Shown here piece after piece: positions 30,589 through 42,010 of a stretch of 64,000 nucleotides of DNA. The translations under genes and the position numbers were made by a program. Within the stretch, counting starts at the first letter, position 1. Every line of letters starts with the position of its first letter. Below the pieces are notes generated by a model that was not told the DNA's origin, made no database searches, and worked only from the letters and a program-made list of their open reading frames with translations. Source of the stretch: Ascoidea asiatica (taxonomy: Eukaryota; Ascomycota; Saccharomycetes; Ascoideales; Ascoideaceae); assembly GCA_001600695.1 (NCBI GenBank), contig BCKQ01000010.1, forward strand, positions 552,333 through 616,332, in the 5' to 3' direction.

Positions 30589-32829
30589 ATGTTTAATCAA
30601 TTCATTCAATTCACTTTAAATCTATTATATGAGAATGCTAACTCTAACATAAATATTAATAATAATTATAATAGTATATATAAAAGAAATGAAATAGGTA
30701 ATGAAATTGATGATACTCCTGATTTAACAGTTCCAATTAATGATAATGATGAAGATTCTGAAATTTCAAATCCATTAACTGAAGAAATCTTCTCATCTTG
30801 GTCTTTATTCATATTATTATTTCTTTTATCTTTAGCACTTTGGTCTTCATATATACTTCAACAAAAACGTATAAAATTAATTCATGAAACTGTTTTAAGT
30901 ATATTTTATGGAATGATTGTTGGTTTAATAATAAGAATTTTACCTGGTCATTATATTCAAGATTCTGTAAAATTTAATTCAAATTATTTTTTTAATATTT
31001 TATTACCTCCAATAATTTTAAATTCTGGTTATCAATTAAATCAAAAAAATTTCTTTAATAATATTTTTTCAATTTTAATTTATGCAATTCCTGGTACTTT
31101 ATTATCTGCAATTATCTTAGGTATAATTTTATATATCTATACTTCTTTAGGTATTGATAATATAAATTTACAATTTATTGATTCTTTAGCAATTGGTGCT
31201 TCATTATCTGCAACTGATCCAGTAACTATATTATCAATTTTTAATACTTATAAAGTTGATCCAAAATTATATACAATAATTTTAGGTGAAAGTTTATTAA
31301 ATGATGCAATTTCAATTGTAATGTTTGAAACTTGTTTAAAATTTCATAATAAANAAGTAAATTTTTTAACTTTATTTCATGGAATTTATTTATTTTTATT
31401 AATTTTTTTATCTTCTTTAATTATTGGTTTAATTTTAGGTATTTTTGTTGCTTTATTATTAAAACATACTAAAATTAAAAGATTTCCTTCAATAGAAACT
31501 TGTTTAATATTATTATTTGCTTATCAATCTTATTTTTTCTCAAATGGTTGTCATATGTCTGGAATTGTATCAATTTTATTTTTTGGAATTTCTTTAAAAC
31601 ATTATGCTTATTATAATATGTCAAGAAGATCTCAAATTGCAATAAAATATATTTTTCAATTATTAGCTCAATTATCTGAAAATTTTATTTTCATTTACTT
31701 AGGTTTATCATTATTTACTGAAGTTGAATTAATTTTNAAACCTTTATTAATAATTATAACTTTTTTCTCAATTTGTATTGCAAGATATTTCTCAATTTTT
31801 CCATTATCTAAATTTATAAATTTTTTTTATTCAAAAAAAAATAAAAATTTAAATCCTTCAACTACTTCTTCAAATAAACCTGAAATTTCTTGGGAATATC
31901 AAATGATGACATTTTGGGCAGGTTTAAGAGGTGCTGTTGGTGTTGCATTATCAATGANTATTAAAGGTGAATTTAAAAGTACTTTAACTGCAACTGTATT
32001 AGTTGTGGTAGTATTAACTGTAATAATTTTTGGTGGTACAACTGCTGGTATGTTAGAAAATTTAGGTATAAAAACTGGCTGTATTGATGAAAATAATTCT
32101 GATGATGAATTTGATATTGAATCAAATAATTTTCAAAATATTAATATCAATAATAATAATAATAATAATTTACCAAATAATAATTTAAATAATATAAATA
32201 TTATGGGTAATAGAAGATTTCATGATCAAAATAATAATTTACCAATTTCAAATAATTTACAAAATAATTTACAAAATTCAAATAATATAATTTATGATTT
32301 CAATGATAATAAATCTACAAATCAAATTAGATCAAGACATTCTTCACTGTCTTCTGTTAATGAATTAGAGACTTTAAATGATTTAGGTATATCTCTAAAA
32401 AAACAAAATAATAATATTGTATCTAATAATAATATAATAAATTCAAATTCTAGTATTAATAGTATTCATACTGATGATTTTAATGATGATGATGATGGTA
32501 GTATTATTGAAAATATACCAAATTCAATTAATTTTTATAAATCAAAATCAAAAAACTCAAGTAAATTAAAAATTAATAATAATATTTTAAATAATAATAA
32601 TAATAATAATAAAAACAATAATTTAATCATTGATAATAAAGATGATATTAAAAATAATTTAATTAATGATATAAAAAATAAAAGTGCAAGTGATATTAAA
32701 AGTTCAGTATCAAATTTATTATCCTTAGATAATTCTTCAACATGGTTTCAGGAAATTGATGAAAGAATTTTAAAGCCTGCAATTTTAGATAATAATCATA
32801 ATAGTAACAATAGCAAAATAGATAAATAG
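30589..32829 (+). CDS. NHX1: Endosomal Na+(K+)/H+ exchanger of the Nhx1 type, 746 aa
   Basis: Helices run from about residue 71 to 495 with the family marks: FFNILLPPI (134-142, the amiloride-binding segment), SATDPV (207-212) with the transport Asp, GESLLNDA (233-240), and WAGLRGAVGVALS in the late helices. The core matches yeast Nhx1, an exchanger of late endosome and vacuole that sets luminal pH and affects trafficking and salt tolerance. The C-terminal cytosolic tail from about residue 510 is much longer than in S. cerevisiae (633 aa) and is mainly Asn/Ser/Asp with poly-Asn runs. The start is ATG 30589, 18 bp after a triple repeat. It converges with BNA4 with about 146 bp between. Three residues undefined by N. 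Confidence 0.9.
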   Translation: MFNQFIQFTLNLLYENANSNININNNYNSIYKRNEIGNEIDDTPDLTVPINDNDEDSEISNPLTEEIFSSWSLFILLFLLSLALWSSYILQQKRIKLIHETVLSIFYGMIVGLIIRILPGHYIQDSVKFNSNYFFNILLPPIILNSGYQLNQKNFFNNIFSILIYAIPGTLLSAIILGIILYIYTSLGIDNINLQFIDSLAIGASLSATDPVTILSIFNTYKVDPKLYTIILGESLLNDAISIVMFETCLKFHNKXVNFLTLFHGIYLFLLIFLSSLIIGLILGIFVALLLKHTKIKRFPSIETCLILLFAYQSYFFSNGCHMSGIVSILFFGISLKHYAYYNMSRRSQIAIKYIFQLLAQLSENFIFIYLGLSLFTEVELIXKPLLIIITFFSICIARYFSIFPLSKFINFFYSKKNKNLNPSTTSSNKPEISWEYQMMTFWAGLRGAVGVALSMXIKGEFKSTLTATVLVVVVLTVIIFGGTTAGMLENLGIKTGCIDENNSDDEFDIESNNFQNININNNNNNNLPNNNLNNINIMGNRRFHDQNNNLPISNNLQNNLQNSNNIIYDFNDNKSTNQIRSRHSSLSSVNELETLNDLGISLKKQNNNIVSNNNIINSNSSINSIHTDDFNDDDDGSIIENIPNSINFYKSKSKNSSKLKINNNILNNNNNNNKNNNLIIDNKDDIKNNLINDIKNKSASDIKSSVSNLLSLDNSSTWFQEIDERILKPAILDNNHNSNNSKIDK

Positions 32830-32975
32830 ATGACAAATTGGATTTTTTTTTTTAAATGAAGCATATTGTATTAAGGAATATTATCTAAGATTATCTATTT
32901 ATTTTATTTATTTACTTATTTANTTATTTATTTATTTACAAATAGATTAAACTAGTTATAAGGTAGGGGTTTCAA

Positions 32976-34454
32976 TTATTTTTTACAAATAGATTTGAAA
33001 ATTTTAAAAGTAAATTTATATGAAGCTAAAATTGAAAAAGATAAAATTCCAATTTGTAAACCAGTTATAATATTATATTGTTTTTTATGTTTTTTAATTG
33101 CTTGAGAATATGAAATATCACTTCTAAAACTTATCATTGTATATAAAGGTAACCAATAATCACCAAGAATTTTTGTTAAAATATTATCAATATTTTTTCT
33201 TAATAAAAACACTTTAGAATTAACTTTTGAACTCATTTCTGTATAATTATCTTTAGCTAATTTTAAAATTGCATTTAAATCATTTTCTCTAATTTCATTA
33301 TAATCTTCAAAAGCATCAAATAAATCAAAATCATTTTTAATAATTAAATTTGATAAAATTCTTATATCTTCAAAACCACAATTCATACCTTGACCATAAA
33401 ATGGTACCATTGAATGAGCAGAATCACCAATTAAAATACATTTACCTTTATAATTATAAGGTTTAATATAAGTTTGTAATAAAGAACCTTTTGGATTATT
33501 TTTAAAAGAAAATAAAAAATTTTCAATATTAATTAAATTTAAAAAATCAGGGAAATAATTTTCAAAAAATTTTAAAATTTCTTCATCATTATTCAAAGAT
33601 TCTGCTAATTTCCAAGATGAAAAAAAAGTTGAAGTAAAAGAACCATCTTTATTTGGTAAAGCAATTAACATAAAATNATCTCTTGGCCAAATATGTAAAT
33701 GATTTGGATCAATTTTAAATTTACCAAATTTATTACCACCACTATTATTATTGGTATTTGCAGGTATGTTTAATTCAATATAACATTTATTAATATATTC
33801 TTGTTTTAAATCCATTCTAATATGTTTTTGTAATTGAAATCTTGTTTGAGAATAAGTACCATCACAACCTATAACACTATCAAATCTTATTGAATTCAAA
33901 TGATTTTTAATATTTTCATTATTTTCATCTTTTAAATTATTTTGAATATAAATTATTGGAAATTCCTCATCTTTATCATCATCATAAATAAAAGATAATT
34001 TAATTAATTTATAATTAAAATAAATTTTAATTTTATTATTATAATCTAAATTATTTGTAATTTCATTAATTAATAAATTATTTAAAAAATTTCTATCAAT
34101 TGAATTTATTGAATTTTTATTTAAACTATCATAAATTTGACTGATTTGATTACCAGTTTTTAAATCATGAATCATTCTACCTTTCATTGGAATAACATTA
34201 TTCATAATTTTTTTAGTTATGTCAATATCAATATTATTAACAGCTTGAATGCCTCTTTCACTCACAGCCATATTTATTGATCTTAAGTTGCTGTTGTTGT
34301 TGTTGTCATTGTTTAATCTTGGATCATTTCTAGATTCAAATATTGTTACTTTATAACCAAGTTTTGCAAAGTTTAAAGCTGCTAAGCATCCAACTAATCC
34401 AGCACCAATTATTGCAATCTTCTCTTTCCTTGAGGGATACTGTTCAGTAGCCAT
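32976..34454 (-). CDS. BNA4: Kynurenine 3-monooxygenase
   Basis: 492 residues (yeast Bna4 is 460). FAD-binding GAGLVG (17-22) with the acidic end of beta-2 (IFESR), then SINMAVSERGIQA (59-71), the second flavin motif GCDGTYSQTR (196-205), HIWPRD (254-259), and GDSAHSMVPFYGQGMNCGFE (343-362), which is diagnostic for the family. A C-terminal hydrophobic helix (about 463-482) is the mitochondrial outer-membrane anchor. It makes 3-hydroxykynurenine from kynurenine with NADPH and O2, on the de novo NAD pathway. An Asn run (49-55) and an Asp/Glu loop near 158-165 are small expansions. The start is ATG 34454. One residue undefined by N. Confidence 0.95.
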   Translation of the reverse strand: MATEQYPSRKEKIAIIGAGLVGCLAALNFAKLGYKVTIFESRNDPRLNNDNNNNSNLRSINMAVSERGIQAVNNIDIDITKKIMNNVIPMKGRMIHDLKTGNQISQIYDSLNKNSINSIDRNFLNNLLINEITNNLDYNNKIKIYFNYKLIKLSFIYDDDKDEEFPIIYIQNNLKDENNENIKNHLNSIRFDSVIGCDGTYSQTRFQLQKHIRMDLKQEYINKCYIELNIPANTNNNSGGNKFGKFKIDPNHLHIWPRDXFMLIALPNKDGSFTSTFFSSWKLAESLNNDEEILKFFENYFPDFLNLINIENFLFSFKNNPKGSLLQTYIKPYNYKGKCILIGDSAHSMVPFYGQGMNCGFEDIRILSNLIIKNDFDLFDAFEDYNEIRENDLNAILKLAKDNYTEMSSKVNSKVFLLRKNIDNILTKILGDYWLPLYTMISFRSDISYSQAIKKHKKQYNIITGLQIGILSFSILASYKFTFKIFKSICKK

Positions 34455-35274
34455 TATGTTATCTATTAGTTTATCTCCTTCTTCTTGTTCTTATTCCTCC
34501 TCTATGGTTCAATGTATCACTTCTGATCACTTCTTCTTATCACTTCTTTTGTATCATTGCAATCTTTTAATTCTTAATTTAATTCTTAATTTCAATCATT
34601 GGCTAATTTTAATTTCAATTTCAAAATTAACGATGAAATCCGAGATTTTTTACAAACAGAAAAGGGTAATTGGTCGTATTTCAGGTCGTATTAGTGCTAA
34701 TTGAGTAATTTNAAGGTCGCAATTAAATTTATATTTTATTTCTGTTTCTATAACTTCCGGTGTGATTACCTCTTTGGGGCAGCCTTTTTTTTTCTTTGTT
34801 TTGTTTTGGTGGTAAAAAAAGCTTTAAACAAATACAAAAATAATGAAAGAAATAACAACGAGAATAATGATAATCATGATGGTGTTTCTATTACAATAGT
34901 GGTTGTTTGAATAGACTGAATACGAGAAGAAGTAATGAAGATATAATTACTTATTGAATAGTTGTTTCTACACAGACAAGACTAGATTATTATCGAAATA
35001 CAGTTTGTGATACAGTTTGTAATACAGTTTTTTGAAAAAAATAAAATATTTTATTGATAAAAACTAAGATATGATATATAGATTGAATTGGCATAGATTG
35101 AATAAATTGAAATAAATAGATGTTTTTTTGAAATGAATATCATAAGTAAAATANGATAAAAGTAAGATAAGATAAAAATAAGATAAAAATAAATGGGTAA
35201 TATAATTACCAAAGNTAGTACTTTAATGATAAAAGTAATTGATTAAGTCAATGAATTAATAATCCATTTGTAGT
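34455..35274. other. Intergenic region
   Basis: The upstream side of BNA4. A G+C-richer patch lies at about 34740-34790, and AT-rich DNA with TAAGATAAAA repeats at about 35150-35190. Open frames here are short and start with non-ATG codons; none supported. Confidence 0.35.
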
Positions 35275-35510
35275 TTATAAAAGTCTGAATGAACTTCTTA
35301 AATCATTTTCAATTAACATATCTTTAACAACAATATTTTCTTCATCATTCTTATTAATACCATTACCATTAATATTATCATTATCAAGGTTGTTGTTGTT
35401 AATATTCCCCTTAACACTGGTAATAATATTCTTATTATTGTTCTTTGTATAATCATCATCATTCAATTTATTATTATCATTACCATTACCATTACCATTA
35501 CCATTACCAA

Positions 35511-35545
<35 letters not shown>

Positions 35546-35772
35546 TTCTTTTTCTTTTTCTTTTTATTTTTATTTTTATTTTTATTTTTATTCTTTAACC
35601 TTAAAAAAGCTTTTTCAATTTGATTAATAACTTCAATTTTTCTAATAATTTTATTTTTTTTATTATTACCTAATGGTTTTTCAGGGAATAAATCTTTTTC
35701 AGAGTATACAGTTTCTTGACAATCAGCTGTATTGACATTTAAATGAACAACTGAATCATAGTGTAAAGTCAT
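35275..35772 (-). CDS. Unrecognised low-complexity protein (165 aa)
   Basis: The first ATG is at 35772; the frame reaches 35781 only by a TTG. The N-terminal 55 residues are of normal complexity (MTLHYDSVVHLNVNTADCQ, then EKDLFPEKPLGNN and IRKIEVINQIEKAFLRL). Then come (Lys-Asn)n, poly-Lys, (Gly-Ser)n and (Gly-Asn)n runs coded by microsatellites at about 35480-35590, an Asn/Asp-rich part and an ordered end (NIVVKDMLIENDLRSSFRLL). The ordered ends around an expanded middle suggest a real, fast-evolving gene. No family recognised. The repeats keep frame because their DNA units are multiples of 3. Confidence 0.5.
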
Positions 35773-37434
35773 TTTAATCAAAAAAAATAAGAAAATTAAG
35801 AATTGAAAATTAAGAATTAAAAATTAAGAATTAAAAATTAGAGATAAGATTTAAGAAATATTATTAAAAAAAAACTCTAATAGAAAGTATAATTTAAAAG
35901 AAGAAGCAAGAATAATNAGAAATAGATAAATAAAAAGTAATGATATNNGAATAAAGTGAATTTAATAAATTGAATTGAGTGATTAATTGATTGATTGATT
36001 AATGAATAATTGATAATGAATAAAAGAATAAAAGAATAAAAGAATAAAAGAATAAAAGAATAAAAGAATAAAATTAAAATCAGAGGGGAACTGGGAATGC
36101 CCTTTTTATATTGTCCAAAAAGTAGACATTTTACCAGATAAGTAGATACTAGTGAATTTTATCAATTTCCTTTATCAATTTCCTAAGTAAATTGTATTGT
36201 AAATTGTATTGTAAATTCCAGTGTAAATTTCTTTGTTGAATTCCTTTGTAAAATCCTTGTGAAATTGCTAGTAAGTGTAATCTGAGACAGTTATTAAATT
36301 CTTGAGAAAAAAAAACAGATAAGAAATAAAATCAAAACTAAAATCAAAGTCCAACAAGAAACCAGAGTTCAATATCAGAACCAAATTCAAAAGCAGAACT
36401 AAATCCAATTACGAAAACAAACCTGAATTTCATATCCAAGAAACAAGAACGAGAAAAAGAAGTTAAAACAAAACATAAAAAAGGTGTTTTTTTTATTATT
36501 TTCTGCAACTGAAACCACGAAAGAAATTTCCTTCACGAGCAACGAGAAAAAAAAACACTGCAAAGCACTACCAAAAGGCAGTATTTCAGTGCTAATTTGT
36601 ATTAATTTGATCAACAGACGAACAATTGCAAGTTAATAATTCATTATTAATTCTTNTTAAATCAATTCATTGAATATATCCATAATTATAATCAAANTAT
36701 CAAGCACTGCTTNAGCATTTCTGATATACTCGATTTCTGCCATTTGAGGCTGCTGGTAGCTTCTGTTAACACGCAAAGTTGAAGTGAAGCAAAGTAAACA
36801 ATAATTATCATAATAATAATCATAATAATTATCATAATATATTCAATGAATTAGTTTGATGATTTGATTAAAAGAATGAATTGATTATCATTGACTTCAT
36901 TTCAAGTATTCAAGCAAGCTCTGATTATTCTTTAAATGCTTTTAAAATCTTTATTTTAATTCCAATTTCAATTGTTATTGAGATTATATTAGAATTTAAT
37001 TATTATTTCATAATCAATCAACAGAATGTTTATGATAATAATCCATTGACATCAAAATCATATTCATATATAATTCATTTAAATTAATCAGTATTATTTA
37101 ATATTATTTATTATCACCAAAAGAGAAGACTCTTTAAATATAATACTCCAATTTAATCAATTATAATCCATTAATATACTAATTATTATTAATTATCTAA
37201 TCTATTAACATCATAATCAATAATCATCATTCATCTATAAATGCTCTCTTTGAACATATCAGATAATAATCACTATAATTTAATATCACTCAAGGTTAAA
37301 ATAATTNTAAAATAAATTAAACGCCAGTAAGTTATTAAAAATAATATTATCAATAAAAAGATAATAAAAAGATAATAAAAGATAATATTAAATAACATAA
37401 CATCATTATCTTAATAAGTTATAAGTTCTTAAAG
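35773..37434. other. Intergenic region
   Basis: It holds an 8-bp tandem repeat (GAATAAAA)n at 36018-36075 and a short G+C-richer area at 36500-36620 and 36720-36790. A plus-strand frame at 36881-37087 starts with TTG and is Ile/Phe-rich; I cannot support it as a gene. Confidence 0.35.
36018..36075 (+). repeat. 8-bp tandem repeat (GAATAAAA)n, about 7 copies
   Basis: Perfect or near-perfect GAATAAAA units in non-coding DNA upstream of the low-complexity gene at 35275-35772. Confidence 0.85.
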
Positions 37435-39690
37435 ATGCCATTTCATTCAAATTAGTATTATTAGCTGCTTTTAATTTAATAAACATTACTCATTTCATTG
37501 ATAATAAAATTATTCATTTAAAATTAGAATTAAATTATAATCTAAAAAGCATTCAGTTGATAATATATTTTCATTAAATCTTAGTTATAATAATTAATCA
37601 TTTCCTAATTCCTTAACTAATATACCAAACAATTTTATAATACAATCAACAAAATTTAATTCTTCAAGCAAGAAAGAATAAATCAATCATATCACAATTA
37701 TCTTTGATAGAATCTTTAATTGCATTAAAAATTACAATACTTCTTTCCTTTTCACATTCATCCTATTCCAATTTGGTGATTTAACAGATATTGTTTATTG
37801 CTTCGTTAATTATAATAANATCATTTCTCATTATTATATTTTTTGAAATATTTTATTAATAAATATTCCAAAAGGTTTAAAATTTATTAATTAATACATT
37901 CATTTTTTAGATAAAAAATAAAAGTTTCAATTTATATCAAGATTATCTTTAATTTATGCTTAATATATCCCTTTAAATCAAACTGAATTAAACTAAATTA
38001 AAGGTTCCAATACTTCTACTTCATTCATTATTAAAATTATTTTCTATTTTCCAAATTGGTAATTATAATTCAAATAGCATCAATTATTTATATTCAATAC
38101 AATTCAAAATTTACTAAAGGTTACCTTTTTTAACTCTTTCATATTCACAACTTATTAACATTTTTTGGAGTTTCAGTTAATATCCTTTNAACTTTAACCA
38201 ATTATTAATATTTTAAAGATTATCTCATTGAAGTTATAATTTTAAGACATATTCCATTTATTTACTAACACAAGTTCATATTTATCTTCAAATATTCATT
38301 TCCCAAACTAGCTTCAATACAATAAAATCTGATAGATGGTCTTCTNTTCTGTTATTAGAATTAGCAAAATCATTTATTTTCACATATAATCCTAGGTATA
38401 GTATCTTTTAATGGTTTCTTAAGTTCAAATTTAACTACATTTAAATCATCTAAACTAGTATTAATTAACTTTATATCCACAATAATTTGGGAATTCCTTA
38501 AGAAAAATTAAAGCTTTATCTTTGTTTTTGATTCTTCTGAAAAATTAATTTAAGTAGTTCTGATAGTATCTCAGGGACCTTTAGTTCTTCAAAATTTTTA
38601 ATTATTTATACTACTTTAGAGTCAATCTCAAAAATTTCTGCTTCTTCAACTCCATTTTTTGGTTCCTCAGCTCTAAGGATTGCCTTTTCTATTTCTCTAC
38701 TATATCAGATAATGAAGTTCCAATATTTCGAAGGATGTCACTTATATATGTCACCCTCTTCATCATGTATTGCGAATTAATCTCATCTTTAATATGGTTA
38801 AAGTCTTTAAAAAGCTACTAATATTTTTATTTCAAGAATAAATTGGATATAAGGATAGCAAGCCCAAAGCTGTCAAAATGTTTTTTTATTATCTCCCTTT
38901 ATTTATTTTAGTATTGGATTATTCATAAAATCAATAATTTTAGTTCAATATCAAATTAGAAACCCCAATATCAATCCCTAAAATATGAACTAAATGATGA
39001 AAACTAGCTATAATATGGCTTCAAATTTTTTAATAAGAATTATAATAAGAAATTTTCTATCATGGGTATTAAATGATTGACCAAAAGACTTTTTCGATCA
39101 AAGTATTGTATAAGTCTCTACTCTTCAAATTTTGAAGTACCTTTCAACTATCTCATACATTAGGAATAAAATTNATTATAAGGCTATGATAAATAAATTT
39201 TCAATAATTCATTCAATGATAAAATATCACTTTGTTTTTCTAAATTGAAGTAAATGGTTTCTCATTATTCATTTAGAAATTCTCATTCATTAATTTAAAT
39301 AATTGTTTGAAGTATGATTTAGAGGTATATTTTTTTTGAATGAGAAGTTTGTATTTCTAGAAACATAACAGCGATTTAATTTTTAAAATAATGCTCCTGT
39401 TGAATCAATTTTACTTTAAATTTAAGGATGATAATATTAAACTATTGAGAAGCCAGATTATTTGAGAATTATATTTCATAACATTTTTAATTCTATCAAT
39501 CCTTCACAAAATTTCAATATCTTAATACTTTCAGTCGAATTATTCTTCAATCTTCTTTGTTCTTTTNAATTATCTTTTACATCTGTTTCTTTAGATTTAG
39601 TATTTTGAATATCATTCACTCTTAATATTTGTGTACTAAGAGACTGCAAATGATAGGTTTTTGAAACCTTTATAATCTTAAGAACCAAAA
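37435..39690 (-). pseudogene. Decayed leucine-rich-repeat-type gene
   Basis: Read on the minus strand, protein-like pieces succeed each other over 2.2 kb, in shifting frames and with many stops. They include SIKILKFCEGLIELKML (about 39479-39529), a run of some 50 codons near 38545-38700 (pieces EPKNGVEEAEIFEIDSKVV and NFEELKVPEILSELLKLIF) broken by one TAA, and near 37600-37755 ERSIVIFNAIKDSIKDNCD then LEELNFVDCIIKLFGILVK in another frame. The spacing of Leu/Ile with Asn, Cys and Glu is that of LRR or F-box/LRR proteins, but the repeat form differs from the SDS22 type of the two intact LRR genes. I infer a dead paralog of a larger family. Ends are approximate. Confidence 0.5.
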
Positions 39691-41100
39691 TAATTTAAAT
39701 CGATTATGAGCAGCTCATTTGGATAAGAATGTGAAAATGATCATTGTGATTATATTATATTGCTATTAAAATAATATTTAAAGATTAACAATATGCATAA
39801 TAGGAGTTTGTTATTTGATTACTTGTTCATAATGATAATAGTGGTAACAATATGGATTGAGAGACAAAGGTCAATTAATTTTTAAATGATTAAAGAGCTG
39901 TTGTTTTTGTTATTGTTAATTATTCAGTAATAATTGAACTGATCACTATAAGTTAGTTTAAATTAATAAATTTATTTGAATGAACATTTGGTATTGATGA
40001 TTGATTGATTGACTAAAATTGGATTTGAGAAACCGGTTTAAATTCCTTTAGGGAGAAAAGAGTAAAAAAAAAAGAAAAGAAAAAAAGGTGGCATTGAAGA
40101 AATCTTTTAGAAAAAATAAAGAAAGAGTTTATGAATAAATCGGACTTCAAATAATATTAGTGAGATGGATGAATATTATTNAAACAGATACATTGATAAA
40201 GGATAATGTGCTATTGAAGAGTTGATATCAGATTGGAAAATCAGATTGAAAAATCTCTTTTCTACTTCTTTTTTTCAATTTCTCAGATTAGAAATAGTGA
40301 GAAATAATNAGAAATTGTCTTTTGTCTCAATTTGATTCAATAAATGATAATGACTTACTGAAACAATAAATGTAACGAAACATTTAAGAAATAAAGATAT
40401 TTATTCAAGAGAAAAGAAAATAAAAAAAAGTTTATTGATATTAGATTTTAGAAAATTATGGGTCTCAAGTGATTACTTTCTTGTTATCTTTAGCCTATTG
40501 ATTCTTTATTATGATTACGTTTGATTAATATCATGTTTCAACTAATTATTAATCAATGATTAAATAGGTCAATTCACTTCAATTCAATTCTTTGATATAT
40601 TCTCTGAGTAGGTTCAAATTGAGAAGGTTTGAAGAAAATGAGCATTAATTTAACTAGGTTTTTTATTATTTAAAAAGTCTAAGAATTACAGTAAAATAAA
40701 CCAATGAACAAATAGAATCTAAAGAAAATTTTAAAACAATATTAAAACAATAATACAAACAGCATTCAGAATTGAAAACCAAATTGCAAACAAAATTGCA
40801 AACAAAATGAAAATTACGAGAATCAGAGTGATTGTTATAAAATATTAAATAGTAAATAATATCAATAAAAACAATGACTCTTGGGCTAATCTTTTTATAT
40901 TTTTACAGCAAATTATTACAACATTCAGGTTTTTTTGTCATAGAAAATCTTCAAAAAAGAACATTTATTGAATAGAAAAAAGCCGATTGGAAATTCATAA
41001 TAGAAAATTATCGATAATGATAGGGAATTAAAAGCAAAAATTTCGAAATATTTCCAATTTGAATTCTTTTTCAAAAAGNAGCAGAAGCACCAAAAATATC
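39691..41100. other. AT-rich intergenic region
   Basis: No ORF or RNA gene recognised. A G+C-richer trend begins near 41050. Confidence 0.3.
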
Positions 41101-42010
41101 AAAAGCAGCACGAGAAGCAGCAGCAAAAACAGAGTTTAAGAAGAATAACTGGTTACGTTTCTGGTTACGTTTCTTGAGATTCTTTCTCAATCGTAACTTT
41201 TTCGAATTGCAAAGACGTAACTTTTGCCCAGCGAACGTAGAAATTTTCAACGAATAAAAACGTAANTCTCNCTGTAAAAAAATGTGCGTAAACTAAAACC
41301 ACAACATTATTTAAGTAAACTGCCTAATTGGGTAATTAGATTTTACAGAATTTGTTTCCCTCGAGAGAGTGAGGATTTTATTTTTCCGAGAAAACTATTA
41401 CAATAATTGCCAGCTAAAATCTCCGGTGGACACTTCGAAAGTACTAAATAACACCCAAGACCATTTTTATCATCTAGAAATTATCCACTGAAGCCAGGTA
41501 TGATCNCGTGCGTATTTTTGGTTATCTCAATTTTAGAATTCATAACTTAAATTTNTAAAATCANATATGGGGTCAGTGTCCCTGAAGTTTGTCAACATTG
41601 ACCTGACACCCTCTAAATTTAAATGCAATTTTATCTTACTATGAATAATTATTTCAAATATTTGAAATACTATTCAAATTTNCATAAACTAATTGTTAAA
41701 GAATAATTAGATAATAGAGCTATTCAAATCACCATAGCACAAGTTATACTGTAATATTAGTAGCAATACTGGCAAAATTTAAAGCACTAATTTTCGTTAT
41801 TTTAGTACATAGAGATTCCTCGAATGCCCCGAATTTGGGAAAAAGCTACGCTTCAGTGACAAAAGTTACGTTTTGAATTTGGAAAAAGTTGCGTTTGAAT
41901 ATAGAAAGTTACGTTTTGCAGATGATAAAAGTTACGTTTTGCAGATGATAAAAGTTACGTTTTTCAAGTTATGTTTGAGGCCGAAATCAAAAAACGTAAC
42001 CAGTTTTTCA
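41101..42010. repeat. Cluster of GTTACGT/ACGTAAC motifs with a 23-bp tandem repeat
   Basis: GTTACGT occurs at 41152, 41164, 41865, 41908, 41931 and 41954, and ACGTAAC at 41215 and 41994, with near matches between. The 23-bp unit GTTACGTTTTGCAGATGATAAAA is repeated at 41908-41930 and 41931-41953, with a third start at 41954. In AT-rich DNA this density of a CpG-bearing 7-mer is not chance. The same motif recurs at 49.4 kb, 9.0 kb and at the very end of the window. It may be the body of a non-coding mobile sequence or a binding-site array. Confidence 0.6.

Noticed and set aside
36881-37087. 68-codon plus-strand frame rich in Ile and Phe
   Set aside because: TTG start and biased composition typical for random AT-rich DNA.
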